Shown piece after piece: positions 1 to 10,477 of a stretch of DNA of 64,000 bases. Numbering within the stretch: the first letter of the stretch is position 1; each line of letters opens with the position of its first letter. The notes beneath the pieces were generated by a model. That model was not told the origin of the DNA. It did no database searches and worked only from the letters and a program-made list of their open reading frames with translations. The position numbers were made by a program, and so were the translations under genes. Origin of the DNA: Tritrichomonas musculus (taxonomy: Eukaryota; Parabasalia; Tritrichomonadida; Tritrichomonadidae); contig JAPFFF010000003.1 in the NCBI GenBank assembly GCA_039105265.1, positions 5,332,001 through 5,396,000 on the forward strand. The letters are read 5' to 3'.

Positions 1-582
1 ATCAGCAGGTTCACATTTATCGCAATTTTCATCATCACATGTTAATTTGCATTTATGCGTAGTTTCATCCTTATGATAACCCTCAGCACATTTGAGACAT
101 CTTTGATTACCATCTTCAGTGACAAAATCATATCCAACTTCGCATTCTGAGCAACTATACTTATTTGATGTATCGCATTTTTTACAGTTTTCGTAACCTT
201 CTTCACATTCTGGTGGATGACATTCTCTAATTTTAATTCCAGCTTCATTTGTAGTGGTGGACAATTCATATCCTTCTTTACAATAATAGCAAATACCGTC
301 ACCTGCTTCTGTTTGAGACATTTCAAAGCCTTTTTGGCATGTTTGGCAACTAGATGAGGTTGAGCATTTTAGGCATCCATTAGAATCATCTGCACATTTA
401 GCATAAACACACATTGAATCTAGCATTGCGTAATCAGTATCGCAATCGTCGCATCTACCATAATCATCAAGCTTGTAACCTTTATCGCACAATATGCATT
501 TGATACCATCACATGCAGCGCAATTAGGAATACCACAACTACTGGATAATAGTTTTAAGGAGAGCAAAAACAAAGAAAGCAT
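1..582 (-). CDS. Cysteine-rich secreted or surface protein, 3' end outside window
   Basis: The frame is open from an ATG at 582 to the left edge, giving 194 codons with no stop, so the C-terminus is missing. The first ~15 residues (MLSLFLLSLKLLSSS) form a short hydrophobic signal peptide. The rest is packed with CxxC-type pairs in repeated blocks of the form C-x2-C-x5-G-Y/F (for example CILCDKGYK, CQTCQKGFE, CLKCAEGYH), the spacing seen in furin-like and EGF-like cysteine-rich domains of protist surface proteins. A secreted or membrane-tethered location is therefore inferred; a transmembrane segment or GPI signal would lie beyond the edge. A TCATT initiator-like sequence lies about 15 bases before the ATG. 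The exact family is not identified. Confidence 0.8.
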   Translation of the reverse strand, partial: MLSLFLLSLKLLSSSCGIPNCAACDGIKCILCDKGYKLDDYGRCDDCDTDYAMLDSMCVYAKCADDSNGCLKCSTSSSCQTCQKGFEMSQTEAGDGICYYCKEGYELSTTTNEAGIKIRECHPPECEEGYENCKKCDTSNKYSCSECEVGYDFVTEDGNQRCLKCAEGYHKDETTHKCKLTCDDENCDKCEPAD

Positions 583-1315
583 TTTCCAAAAAAGAAAATG
601 ATGATTTTATCGACCACTTCACATAATGTTCAATAAAGGTTTTCAACGTTTCATTTAATCGACTACTTTCTATGATTCTCATAGTTTTTAATTCAAACAA
701 CAATTGAATTATATATAACCTTAAGATTAAATTTTAATGAACTTCTTTTTTTATTTCAAAATTGCTTTACTTCATCATTTACAATATGTAAAATAATAGT
801 AAAACCTAGGCTTTTGAGTCCAGTGAACTGAATGCCCTTTTTTGACTTTTTGATAAGAGTTGTCACTTTTTTATGGACAAAAAACGAGTTTTTTTATCGT
901 GTTTTTATTCAATTTTTTGAAAAAAAATAGCCAAATACTTTTTTTTTGGATAGTTTGATCTTTTTTAAGAAAATAAGTTAATGATACATAATGATTAGCT
1001 ATTTTATAATAAAATGCTTTTTTCAATACTATTTTAAATAATAGCGAACAAATAATGATACAAAAAGTTTAAAATCATATTTTATATTTAAAAAAAATTC
1101 TATATATATTTGGTATATTATATTCAAATTTACTATTGAAAATTTGAGAGCTGTCCAAAATTGAAACAAAGTATCCAAAATTGGATTTTTTGGATAGTAT
1201 CAAGTTCTCAAAAATTTGTGGACACATTTATGTATCCATTCCAAACTTTTTGAATATAAATACGTTTGGACACATAAGCCTAGAGTTAAACTAATCATCT
1301 TGATTAATTATAATT

Positions 1316-1364
<49 letters not shown>

Positions 1365-4300
1365 AATTGAATTATCGTATTCATTTTGTATTTTTTATGG
1401 CATAGAGTCTTTATAATTTTAAATAGTGTAAGACCAATTATAATTTTGAAAATCTGACTTTATACAAGTCAAAACTTTATTTATTATCAATAATGAAAAT
1501 GCATAACCTTTTAAATAGTTTTTTTTATTTAGCCAATACTCGGTATAAATCGCAGGTATTACTTTTTATTGGTAGTTAAATCTTTAATACCATTATTGAG
1601 TTTTCAAAGTCAAAAAAATTTTTTTGAATCAAGCATTCAAATTTTTTTTTTTGACTTAAATTTTTGATAAAAAAAATTTTTTAAGTTGTTCTTCGAAGAA
1701 AAACCGCAAATGATTTTTTATTTATTAATTTTTTTGATCCTTTTTTTTGTACCGACCCTATCTTTATTTCATGTTTAATGCTATTCTTTTGGAGAATATA
1801 TTTATCATGTGTTGTAAGATCATTTAAAGTTTAAGTATTTTTCTACTGAAAATGATAATAATTTTCTTTAAGATGAGCTAATTTACAACTTTTCTTTTTT
1901 CTGTTGTTGAATTGGTAGAGAAGTGCATTTTCAATCTTTTTTTTTTTTTAAAAAAAAGAAAAAGAAAAACAATGAATAACTTGTTGTGAAATTAAAAAGC
2001 GATTTTATTTTAATCTAAATTTTGATAAATTGTATACTTTTATTCCATGAATTTGATTGAAATTAAAGACCCAAAATTTTTTCTTGATTTACAGTATCTG
2101 TATTAACGGGGGCTCATTTCAAAAACTTGATTTTTCTTGATTATTTTTAATCATAATAAGATACAAAAAGCTATTATGAGATAATAATTGCTTAATTTTG
2201 ATTTTAAAAATGATTTTTTTTAGATGACTAAATCAGCAATAATATAACATTTGATTTTTTTTTATCCTTATCATATATGGTTATTTGGTTTTTAATTTTA
2301 TTGTAAACAATGATTATATGATGATTATTTGTTTATTTTGAAGATTATTATTCCAAAAAGTTGATTTACAAAAAAATATGTTTAAAATATAAAGATCAAT
2401 CGAAATTTCGATGATTACTTATATTTTTTTAAAGATATATATACCTAAAAAATGCTAATATATAGATAAGTTGATCATATGTTTATGTATTTATACAAAT
2501 ATATAAATAATTTAATATTAATTATATAATTTTGATTTTTTTTTTTTTTTTTTTTTTTTGAAAATAACAAAATACAATATCAAATTTTTTAGAATCAGGT
2601 TATCATATAGAAATGATGGAAAGTCAAGTTCCTTATTGATTGTTGATGTTGAAGAATTCAATAAAATTTGAATATGAAAGCCAGTTGTCTAAATATGCGA
2701 AATGGGACTCCATCTTAAATATAAAATATTAAAAATATCTTATTAATAATTTCATAAGATTTTTGAATGATAAATTGTTTTTTAGTTTCAGAAAAAGTGG
2801 AAAAAAATTGAAAAAGACTTGTAACTTTGTCTAGGAAAAATCACAACATGAATGTCACGACCTGTAAAAATCTTTGTGATAAATTATATACTGATTTTCG
2901 GGAAAATTCACAATAATATTAAAAATCATTCAAAAAGTTTTCCGAAAAAAGTTGTTTTTTTCAGGAAAACAATGTTTATTTTTTTTTTCCTCTAAAAACC
3001 TTTAATAATTAAAAAAAAAATCAAAAGAAATTTTATTTGTTTCTCCTATTTAAAAATAGAAATTCTTAAAATATTTGAGAAAAATCAGACCAACTTTAAC
3101 TTTATTTGTATAAATTGGCACAATTTTTTTTAACTAAACTCAATTGAATAACTCTTTCAAATATAGACAATTTTTATTATTCTTAGGTTATTAAAATACT
3201 AATTTATTTGCTTCAATTTTTTATCTAAAAATTTTGGTTCTTTATATAGAACACATAAAAATATTTTGAATTTAAATTCAAATTAATTTTTTTAAAAACG
3301 AAAGTTTGTAAAAAAAAAATATAACTTCATATATAGTAAATATTCTCATATGATTAATATACTGTGACATTTGCTACTTATAACTATATATCAAATTTTT
3401 CGATTATATCGTTTTATAAAAAACCAAACAAAGGTGAAGTGAAAAAAAATTGCTAAAAAACTAAATTAAATTGGTGAAATAAATTAAATTTAATATAATT
3501 ATTTTTATGCTATTATATATATATATTATTTATTTATTGTTTTGGAGGATTTACTATTTGTGCATTGATTTATTGTTGCTATTAAATAGCATATATAATA
3601 AAAACTCTATAAACCATCACTTTAAAAACTGGTAAAAATCAAATCAATATTTAATATAATATTGCACAACTATATTTAAATAATTATCAAAAGAATTTCA
3701 TATGAATATCATTCTACTCAAAAAAAATTGTATCAGTTTTAATTTATCAAAAATTAGTTTTCTCACAATTTTTGATATTGAATTAAAATATATTTTTTGT
3801 ATCTTCTTTTGATCTTTTATACAAATGATAATATAATAATTGATTTATAAACATAAATAAATATTATGTTATAAAAATAAATCCAATATTTCTTTTAAAT
3901 ATCTAGTTATATTAATTGTTTTTCTTGAACATTGAGTTTTTACTTATATCATTAAAAGATTTTTTTATTTACCATCACCAAGGTAGCTCGAATATAACTT
4001 ATATCAACATAAATTTAGCAAATAATATTATACATATTTATGATAAAATAATGAAAAAATATTTTGAATTCATAGAATTATTACATCAAAAATTGATAAT
4101 AAAATCAGTTATGAAAGATATTTCTTAAAAAAATTAGGGGCACTTTTTTTGAAACAATAATATGGTAAGGTTCTAATTGATAATGAATCTTTAAAATTTA
4201 CTAACATATTATATACTTCATACTGTTTATTTTTATGATAAATTAATAATTTCATTTGATATTCAATGAGTTTTACAAATCGCACGAACTTTTTCTCCAC

Positions 4301-4774
4301 CAGATATTTAAGCCGACCTATATTGAAGTTTCAAGCTCAACCATTTGTATACAAATGAATAAATGTTTCAAGCTCAACCATAAATGAAAATAAAAAGTGA
4401 ATATAATGATTGAATAGTATAGTTGGTCAACGGAAAAAAAAAAAAATTAAAGGTAAATTGGTGATGTGAATTCTGTTAGATCTAACAGAACAATTTAATT
4501 TATAATATTCAAGCAATATGATAAATAATATATATTAAATAGATCTTTATACATTATTTTATACATATATCATGTGATAAATTATAATTCATAATTTTGA
4601 CTCATTGGTGAAAAATTGAGATGCTTTTCAATTTTTCTGAACATTTTTCATAATTGAATATCAAAATTTTGAATAAGCTTCTTTGTAATACTTGATCGCC
4701 ACATATAAAAATATATATTAAAAAATGCTCTAATCCCAAAATGGAAAAAGCGACCATAAAGATAAAATTTTATC

Positions 4775-4806
<32 letters not shown>

Positions 4807-4909
4807 CATTTTTCAGTGCTGTGATAGTCACATCCTCATCACAGTATTGCTATTTATGAAAAAAATATAAATTTAGTAAAAAAAAGGCATATTTGAAAGA
4901 AAATAACAT
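583..4909. other. AT-rich intergenic stretch without supported genes
   Basis: About 4.3 kb of very AT-rich DNA with stops in all frames. It contains long homopolymers: a 43-base A run at 1321-1363, a T run at 2536-2559 and an A run at 4775-4803. A 9 bp inverted repeat (TATCCAAAA / TTTTGGATA) lies near 1192-1197 and its surroundings. A few open frames of 60-70 codons occur, but they have low-complexity composition or no ATG, and I do not accept them as genes. Confidence 0.7.
4329..4382. repeat. Short direct repeat flanking a palindrome
   Basis: The 16-mer TTTCAAGCTCAACCAT occurs at 4329-4344 and again at 4367-4382. Between the copies is the perfect palindrome CATTTGTATACAAATG. The origin is unknown; it could be a small hairpin-associated duplication. 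Confidence 0.6.
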
Positions 4910-6223
4910 CTAAATTTTAACTTTCAAATCCTTTAAAAATTGGATGCACAATTTATTTCCTGACTCAGCTCCTCTCTTTAAATATTTCGCTGCCTCATTT
5001 TCATCTTTCTTTATCTTTTCGCCCACCAAGAGTCTAACTGCGTAATTGAGGAGCATCTCACTATCAGCATTCTCTGAATCTGCAGCCAATTTGAAGAACT
5101 TATTAGCCACCATCTCGTTCTTATTCACTCCATCTCCACTCATGAAGCAGAAGCCGAGCTTGAACAAAGCATCAGGTAAATTTTGCTGTGCAGCTTTTTT
5201 AACGTATTCAAACCCGATTTTTTTATCGCATTTTTCATGGGACAACAAAAACGATCCATAAATGAACTGCGAATAAGGATCGTCGAACAAATCTGCGGCC
5301 TTTTTGAAGTACTCGAAAGATTTCTCAACATTTCTCACACAACAAAAACCGTTCAAATACCACTCACCTAACGTTACAAGGGCGTCTTTCAAACCGCCAT
5401 CAGCAGCTCTTTTCATGTATGAAAAGGCTTCGTTCTCCCTGTTCTCTTTAATCGATTCAAACTCACCCTTGGCAAGGTAGCTCGCATATCCGTACATTGC
5501 AACAATGCTGCCCTTGTCAATCGCTCTTTTCAGCAATTTTAATGATGTTTCGGGATCCTTCGAAATCGACAACGATGCTTGCAAAATCATCGAGTCAACA
5601 TTCTCTCTGTCGATCGCAAGGTTGAGATACTTCTCACAATCATTTCGGTTGCCCTCGTGAAGTGAAAAAAGTGCTAACACAAAAAGTCGACTTCCTTTTC
5701 CTTCTTCGACAATTTTCTTCGTGTAGCTTTGAAGATCAGCCTCCTTCTTCTGCCCTCGGAGGAACTGGAGGTAAATCATGCAGGACTCGGTTGAGCTGTC
5801 TTGCTCTGCTGCCTTTCTGTAGTAGTTGCCGGCGGTTTCGATGTCTTTGGTGGGAAGGCCGATGCCATTCTCGGCCATTCCAGCATACATGATCATGGCT
5901 TGAGTGGATCCGTTATCTGCTAACTTTTTGAGAAGAGAGGCCGCTTTGATCGGATCTTTGGATTGACCATTCGTGCCATCGAGTAGAGAGGTGGCTTGCT
6001 GTATGATTTCTTGTTCGTTTTGGATGATTTCCTCTGGATTGGTCGTTGTGGACTGTTTTGTGAAGAATCGATTGAATTGGGATTGATTTTTTATTTGAAA
6101 CGATGCTATCAGTGGTTGGACTGGATTTGGTGATTGAAGAATTATGGAGTTTTTACTGATCATATTCGAGCTAAATTGGAATTTCCAATTTGATATTGAA
6201 GATACAGGAGCTTTGAAAAGCAT
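4910..6223 (-). CDS. Sel1-like repeat protein
   Basis: This is a 437-residue protein starting at an ATG at 6223. The first ~100 residues are unconserved and rich in Ser, Asn and Gln. From about residue 100 to the C-terminus it is built of ~36-residue alpha-alpha hairpins with the Sel1 signature (A-x-Y-x-x-x-A-x2-G-x2-A; for example a block ending NYYRKAAEQ and another SFEYFKKAADLF). Sel1-like repeats are protein-interaction scaffolds; the partner cannot be told from sequence. No kinase domain is attached, unlike the protein at 17054-21199. The coding strand uses clearly more G/C-ending codons between about 5300 and 6060 than neighbouring genes, which suggests stronger codon selection or a different history. 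Confidence 0.85.
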   Translation of the reverse strand: MLFKAPVSSISNWKFQFSSNMISKNSIILQSPNPVQPLIASFQIKNQSQFNRFFTKQSTTTNPEEIIQNEQEIIQQATSLLDGTNGQSKDPIKAASLLKKLADNGSTQAMIMYAGMAENGIGLPTKDIETAGNYYRKAAEQDSSTESCMIYLQFLRGQKKEADLQSYTKKIVEEGKGSRLFVLALFSLHEGNRNDCEKYLNLAIDRENVDSMILQASLSISKDPETSLKLLKRAIDKGSIVAMYGYASYLAKGEFESIKENRENEAFSYMKRAADGGLKDALVTLGEWYLNGFCCVRNVEKSFEYFKKAADLFDDPYSQFIYGSFLLSHEKCDKKIGFEYVKKAAQQNLPDALFKLGFCFMSGDGVNKNEMVANKFFKLAADSENADSEMLLNYAVRLLVGEKIKKDENEAAKYLKRGAESGNKLCIQFLKDLKVKI

Positions 6224-6680
6224 TATTTTTTTTTTTAATAAAATTGTAATTCAATGTGTTATTGAATTTTTAAAAAATATATGAAATTTAATATATCTTG
6301 AGAATATTAACCTTTTATCAACAAATATTTAGATATTTATAATAATTATTATTTTAGGTAATAAAAAAATCTTTAAAAATCAATGATTCTTAAAAAAATT
6401 ACTTTTCATAACAAAATTTCCTTTTTTATAAGTGCAATTTGCCTCTTTCGTCATATTTGTAGGAACTAATGGCTTTTTAAATATTGCTTTTAGGCTGTTG
6501 TAATCAAATAAATTATAATATTTTTATTTTAAAAAAAAAACTTCCATTTCATGCCTAAAAATATTTTAAGATATATTTAACAAATAAAAAATTAAATAAA
6601 AAAGTTAAATGTATTGGTTTTCATAAGATATTTTAATTTTTTATTTTGTCACTAATAAAATCCTAACGCCATTTATAAAT
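6224..6680. promoter_or_regulatory. Divergent upstream region of the Sel1 gene and the kinase gene
   Basis: This 457 bp AT-rich gap separates two oppositely oriented ATGs, so it must hold both promoters. A TCACTA sequence about 31 bases before the kinase ATG fits the trichomonad initiator pattern TCA-Y-W. No other motif is clear. Confidence 0.4.
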
Positions 6681-7901
6681 ATGGAACTCGAAGACGCATT
6701 TTTTGATACATCCGACTACGAACCCACAGGCACCAAGCTTGGCGAAGGCTCATATGGGAAAGTCTTCCTAGTTAAGAACACCAACGACGACCAAGTATAT
6801 GCAGCCAAGATAATTAATATCGAAGGTGACTATTCAGGCAAAGAACAAATAAAGCTTATACATGAAGCAGCAATCCTTCACCGTTTGGATCACCCAGCCA
6901 TTGTCAAATTCATCGGCATCAACTTCCACGCATTAGATGATCCATCACAGTTCTCTCCTACAATTCTCACCGAATATCTCTCACAGGGATCCTTCACTGA
7001 TGTTCTTAAGAAAGCAGAGTGTGGCCTGGCTGATCACGACTGGAACGCCACCAAGAAACACATCTGCCTCCTCGGAATCGCAGACGCAATGCGCTACCTT
7101 CACAAGAAAGGAATCCTGCATCGAGACTTGAAGCCAGAGAACATCCTCATCGATGGCGATTACAGGCCTCGTGTTGCAGACTTCGGCCTCTCTCGATGCT
7201 TCTCTCAAGCTTTGTCGAGATCGGTGCAACTGTCGATGACAAGAAAGATTGGGACACCGCTCTACATGGCACCTGAGCTTTTCGAAGATGAAGGACACTT
7301 CAGCACTGGTGTCGATGTCTACGCTTTCGCTATCCTGGCATACGAGATCGCATCAGGGCAGGAGCCATACAAGGAGAAGGGAAAGTCAATAACATTTGCA
7401 AATTTAGTTCGGAAAGTTCTTAACAATGAAAGGCCAAAGCTTGTCGATGGAATCACCGATTCGATGTGGGATCTGATCACTCGATGCTGGAACAAAGAAG
7501 CGAGCGAGCGTCCTTCATTCGATGAAATATTCTATGAACTTTCAACGAACTTTTCTCTTTTGAATGAAGATGTTGACGAAGATGAAATCAGAGAATACCT
7601 CGACTATCTGGAAGATGGCAGGAAAGAAGAAACTACTTCAAGTGAAAGAAAAGAAGATTTCCATGAAGAATACGATCAACTTGTCAAGAAGCAAGAAGAA
7701 GAAAGAAAATGTTACTCTGAAATGTTTATAAAACTTGTTGAAAGACAAAACAACATTGCTGATTTGGATTTCGATTCTGTTAAAGGAAATATATTGCATC
7801 TTGCCTGCAAATCAGGAAATATTGAACTTGTTAAATACATCATCTCATTGAACAAGATAGATATAAAAGCGAAAAATATTTTTTTTTGTTATTTTTTGTA
7901 A
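6681..7901 (+). CDS. TKL-like protein kinase with C-terminal ankyrin repeat, probably truncated
   Basis: The kinase domain fills residues ~15-285. The glycine loop GEGSYG is at 21-26, the ATP lysine at 43 (YAAKI), the HRD motif at 147-149 followed by LKPEN, DFG at 167-169, then an APE motif and the helix-H arginine in ERPSF. All catalytic residues are present, so an active Ser/Thr kinase is expected. Residues ~300-370 are acidic and coiled-coil-like. One ankyrin repeat follows (NILHLACKSGNIELVKYI). The frame then hits TAA at 7899-7901, but a second ankyrin repeat continues in the same frame beyond it, so this stop looks like a break in a longer gene. The kinase part uses G/C-rich codons and the tail is AT-rich, giving a chimeric look. 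Confidence 0.85.
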   Translation: MELEDAFFDTSDYEPTGTKLGEGSYGKVFLVKNTNDDQVYAAKIINIEGDYSGKEQIKLIHEAAILHRLDHPAIVKFIGINFHALDDPSQFSPTILTEYLSQGSFTDVLKKAECGLADHDWNATKKHICLLGIADAMRYLHKKGILHRDLKPENILIDGDYRPRVADFGLSRCFSQALSRSVQLSMTRKIGTPLYMAPELFEDEGHFSTGVDVYAFAILAYEIASGQEPYKEKGKSITFANLVRKVLNNERPKLVDGITDSMWDLITRCWNKEASERPSFDEIFYELSTNFSLLNEDVDEDEIREYLDYLEDGRKEETTSSERKEDFHEEYDQLVKKQEEERKCYSEMFIKLVERQNNIADLDFDSVKGNILHLACKSGNIELVKYIISLNKIDIKAKNIFFCYFL

Positions 7902-8102
7902 AATTATAAACAAAATAAAATTTGTGATATTTCAAGCCTCAATAAGTTTTCACGGCATTTAAATATTAAAAATATTTTTGAAACAATATTAGATTTTGCA
8001 TGCAAATCAGGAAATGATGAACTTGTTAAATACATTGACTCATTGAACAAAATTGATATTTCAGGCCAAAATAAAAACATTTTTATTTTTATTTGCTCTT
8101 AA
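7902..8102 (+). pseudogene. Second ankyrin repeat of the kinase gene, downstream of its stop
   Basis: After TAA at 7899-7901 the kinase frame stays open to TAA at 8100-8102. It encodes another ankyrin unit (ILDFACKSGNDELVKYIDS) almost identical to the last unit of the kinase protein. The separating ~80 bases are AT-rich spacer. No GT-AG intron with trichomonad consensus is visible. The segment therefore looks like the continuation of a kinase-ankyrin gene interrupted by one nonsense codon. Confidence 0.6.
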
Positions 8103-9027
8103 TGACATTTCAAACTCAGAAATTGAAGACATATACAAAAAATTGCATGAGAATAAGAAATTGGCAGTTGGAAAACACATTAAATTTTCAGATCAAGTGA
8201 TAAAACTAATTTGTAAAAAATCGATTGAAATAATAAAACAAGATCCAACATTACTTCAAGTCAAAGCTCCTGTAAACATTGTTGGCAGCATTCATGGAAA
8301 TTTCCAAGATGCTTTAAAGTATGTTGAACTAGGAGGCAATCCTGCTGAAAAACGATATTTATTTTTGGGCAATTATGTTGACAAAGGAGAGAATTCAATC
8401 GAAACACTTTTACTTGTTTTATGTCTCAAAATTTTATATCCAGCAAATGTTTTCTTATTACGAGGTGATCACGAAACTGAAGAAAATTCGTTTATATATG
8501 GATTCCATGATGAATGTATAGCATTTTACGATGAAGAAATTTGGAACAACTTCGTTGAAGTTTTCTCTTATTTGCCTCTTGCAGCTGTTATTAGTCAAAA
8601 AATATTTTGTGTTCATGGTGGAATCAGTCAACAAATGAAAACGCCATCAATAATTAAAGACATAAAAAGACCAATTAAAGAGATCAAAGAAGGAAGCCTC
8701 ATTTTCGACTTACTTACTTCTAATCCGGATCCAGAAATTAATAATTATCAAATTAGCTCTGTTGATCATGATTACAACAACTATGATTCAATCACTGATT
8801 TTGGCTCTGAAGCTGTTGATTCTTTCTTGAATAATAATGATTACGACCTTATTGTTCGGTCTCATCAAGTAGTTCCAGATGGCTACGAATTTCCATTTTA
8901 TCCAAAGCCAACATTGGTTACTGTCTTTTCTGCATCAAATTATAACGATTATGAAAATAATGGAGCGATGCTTGCTATTAACGAAAAGTTAAATTGCTCA
9001 TTTCAATTTGTTCTTTCACCAGAATAA
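8053..9027 (+). pseudogene. PPP-family (PP1-like) phosphatase domain lacking metal ligands and an ATG
   Basis: The frame encodes ~324 residues aligning by eye along the whole PP1-type catalytic fold. Recognisable blocks include YLFLGNYVDKG, VFLLRGDHE, IYGFHDEC, IFCVHGGIS, RSHQVVPDGYEF and VTVFSASNY. Three metal-site positions are changed: the GDxHG block reads GSIHG, GDxVDRG reads GNYVDKG, and GNHE reads GDHE. The histidines of HGG and RSHQ remain. Catalysis is therefore doubtful and a pseudophosphatase is likely. The frame begins after a TGA at 8044-8046 and has no ATG before the catalytic core. Its 5' end overlaps the ankyrin repeat of the kinase gene in another frame, so it may be the third part of one broken kinase-ankyrin-phosphatase gene. 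Confidence 0.7.
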
Positions 9028-9521
9028 ATTCGAAACATTTCACTTACAACTTTAATATAAATAAAAAACATTTTTATTTATTAACTCCACTCTCCCTACA
9101 ATTAATCTATTTTTGAAAACTTAATAGAGTTACCAACATTTTACATTCAAAAAGTAGAAATATAAAAATAAACCATTGCTTCAATCCCAGTTATTGAGAT
9201 TAGGATGTAAAAAAAAAAAAAAAATAAACAAGAAAACTAACGCGCGATATAATCATAAATCATTTAATAAACTATAATCATTGAACATACATAAATGTTT
9301 TTTGTATTTTGAAATTCAATTAATAATTAATATCTCAGAAAGAAAGATATTATATATGATGTAAATAAAAACAAATTAATAATAAACTTTAGATTTTCTA
9401 AGACAGATCAAAATAGCAAAGGTGTGACAACTTATTTATACAATAATACTAAAAAGTTTATCATCCACTTAATTTTATTAACTTTATTTCTAATTTAAAC
9501 GATAATGATTTTATTGTAAAT
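9028..9521. other. Intergenic AT-rich DNA
   Basis: This 494 bp stretch contains a short A run near 9209-9224. No coding potential or known element is visible. It separates the phosphatase-like sequence from a recombinase fragment and may include decayed transposon sequence that I cannot recognise. Confidence 0.5.
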
Positions 9522-9755
9522 ATGAGTGAAGAAAATCTTAGAAAAGAACTGAATAATGTTTTAAAGCAAATAGATTTAGATGTAAATCAATACTCGTGGC
9601 ACTCCTTTAGGAGAGGAGGTGCCACGTTGGCATCGCAGAATCATATTGATCCTGCCATCATTAAAGCTCATGGAAGATGGCAAAGCGAGGCTTATCTTTT
9701 ATACGTAGACAGAGATCAAGACAATGCAGGTTTGCAAATAAGCGATATACTCTAA
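9522..9755 (+). pseudogene. Tyrosine recombinase, C-terminal catalytic fragment
   Basis: These 77 codons cover the last third of a tyrosine recombinase catalytic domain. The H-x-x-R box reads WHSFRRGGATLA, a second box reads KAHGRWQSEAYLLYV, and the tyrosine of LLYV is a plausible nucleophile. The N-terminal core-binding domain and the first catalytic arginine are absent upstream. It is a remnant of a recombinase-encoding mobile element (Crypton- or DIRS-type YR elements carry this domain). An N-terminal piece of the same kind of protein lies at 63240-63732, with no proof that they come from one family. Confidence 0.75.
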
Positions 9756-9930
9756 AATTAAATAAAAAATTAATCTTTTATCATATTTTATCGTTTTTAA
9801 TTCAATTTTTTCACTTTTTGAGTTTATTCGGCCAAAACAAATTTTTGGAGATTATTGAGAGGAACAAGTTCAAAAAGTGGACCATTTGAGAGATTTTAAA
9901 TTTCTATTTTATTTTCCAAGCGGATTCTGA

Positions 9931-10477
9931 ATGTCTATTCGCCCCAAAATAGCTGTTTTATGTTTGGATGGAGTCGGAAAATCGTCAATTATAACCCGAT
10001 TCATTCAAAATCAATTTCCAAGTGAAATAGACTCAACTGCAGAAAAATATTTTGAACATTTAGATCGTAAAGGTAGAAAAGTTAACATTCTAGATACTTC
10101 ATCCCAAAATGGTTCAGCCATATTCATGAATACTCCTATAGATGAAATCACATTTATTATCATTGTTTTTGCCAGAAACGACAGATCCACTTTTGAATCA
10201 ATTGACGAATTCTTAACTGATATAGAAAATCGTAAACCAAAAGGTAAAATACCTATTTTAGTATGCTGCAATAAATGTGATCTTAAATATGAAGAACATA
10301 TTTCAGATTTGGAAGCAATGAATTATTGCAGTAAAAAAAAATTTATATTACTATACAACATCAGCGAAAAAAAATGACTATATTAATGATATTTTCATGT
10401 ATGCAACACAGATGTGGCCATCTATTTCAAAGATTATTTTAAATGATATTTCAATGAAATATTTTTATCGAATTTGA
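9931..10477 (+). pseudogene. Degenerate Rab-like small GTPase, frameshifted near its end
   Basis: The ATG at 9931 opens a Ras-superfamily fold. The P-loop reads CLDGVGKSS, with its first glycine replaced. The G3 block DTAGQ reads DTSSQ and has lost the glycine. The G4 block NKCDL is intact. The first frame stops at 10377, but the next frame contains the G5-like block TTSAKKND followed by a helix, ending at TGA 10475-10477. The shift lies in the 9-base A run at 10333-10341. It is either a pseudogene or an assembly indel in an atypical GTPase. A prenylation cysteine is not seen at the restored end, which is also unlike a normal Rab. Confidence 0.65.

Noticed and set aside
1216-1416. 66-codon open frame
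   Set aside because: It runs through the 43-base A run, giving a poly-lysine centre, and its ends have intergenic composition.
1905-1945. tRNA-like string (TTGGTAGAG...GTGCATTTTCAATC)
   Set aside because: It resembles a D-loop and anticodon arm, but no acceptor stem or T-arm can be paired in the flanking AT-rich DNA.
3916-4300. Two overlapping 60-70 codon frames on opposite strands
   Set aside because: Low-complexity AT composition, no convincing ATG context and no recognisable domain.
7893-8064. Possible intron joining the kinase-ankyrin frame to the phosphatase
   Set aside because: GT and TTTCAG can be found, but the trichomonad-type 5' and branch/3' consensus is absent and the supposed intron contains an ankyrin repeat in frame.
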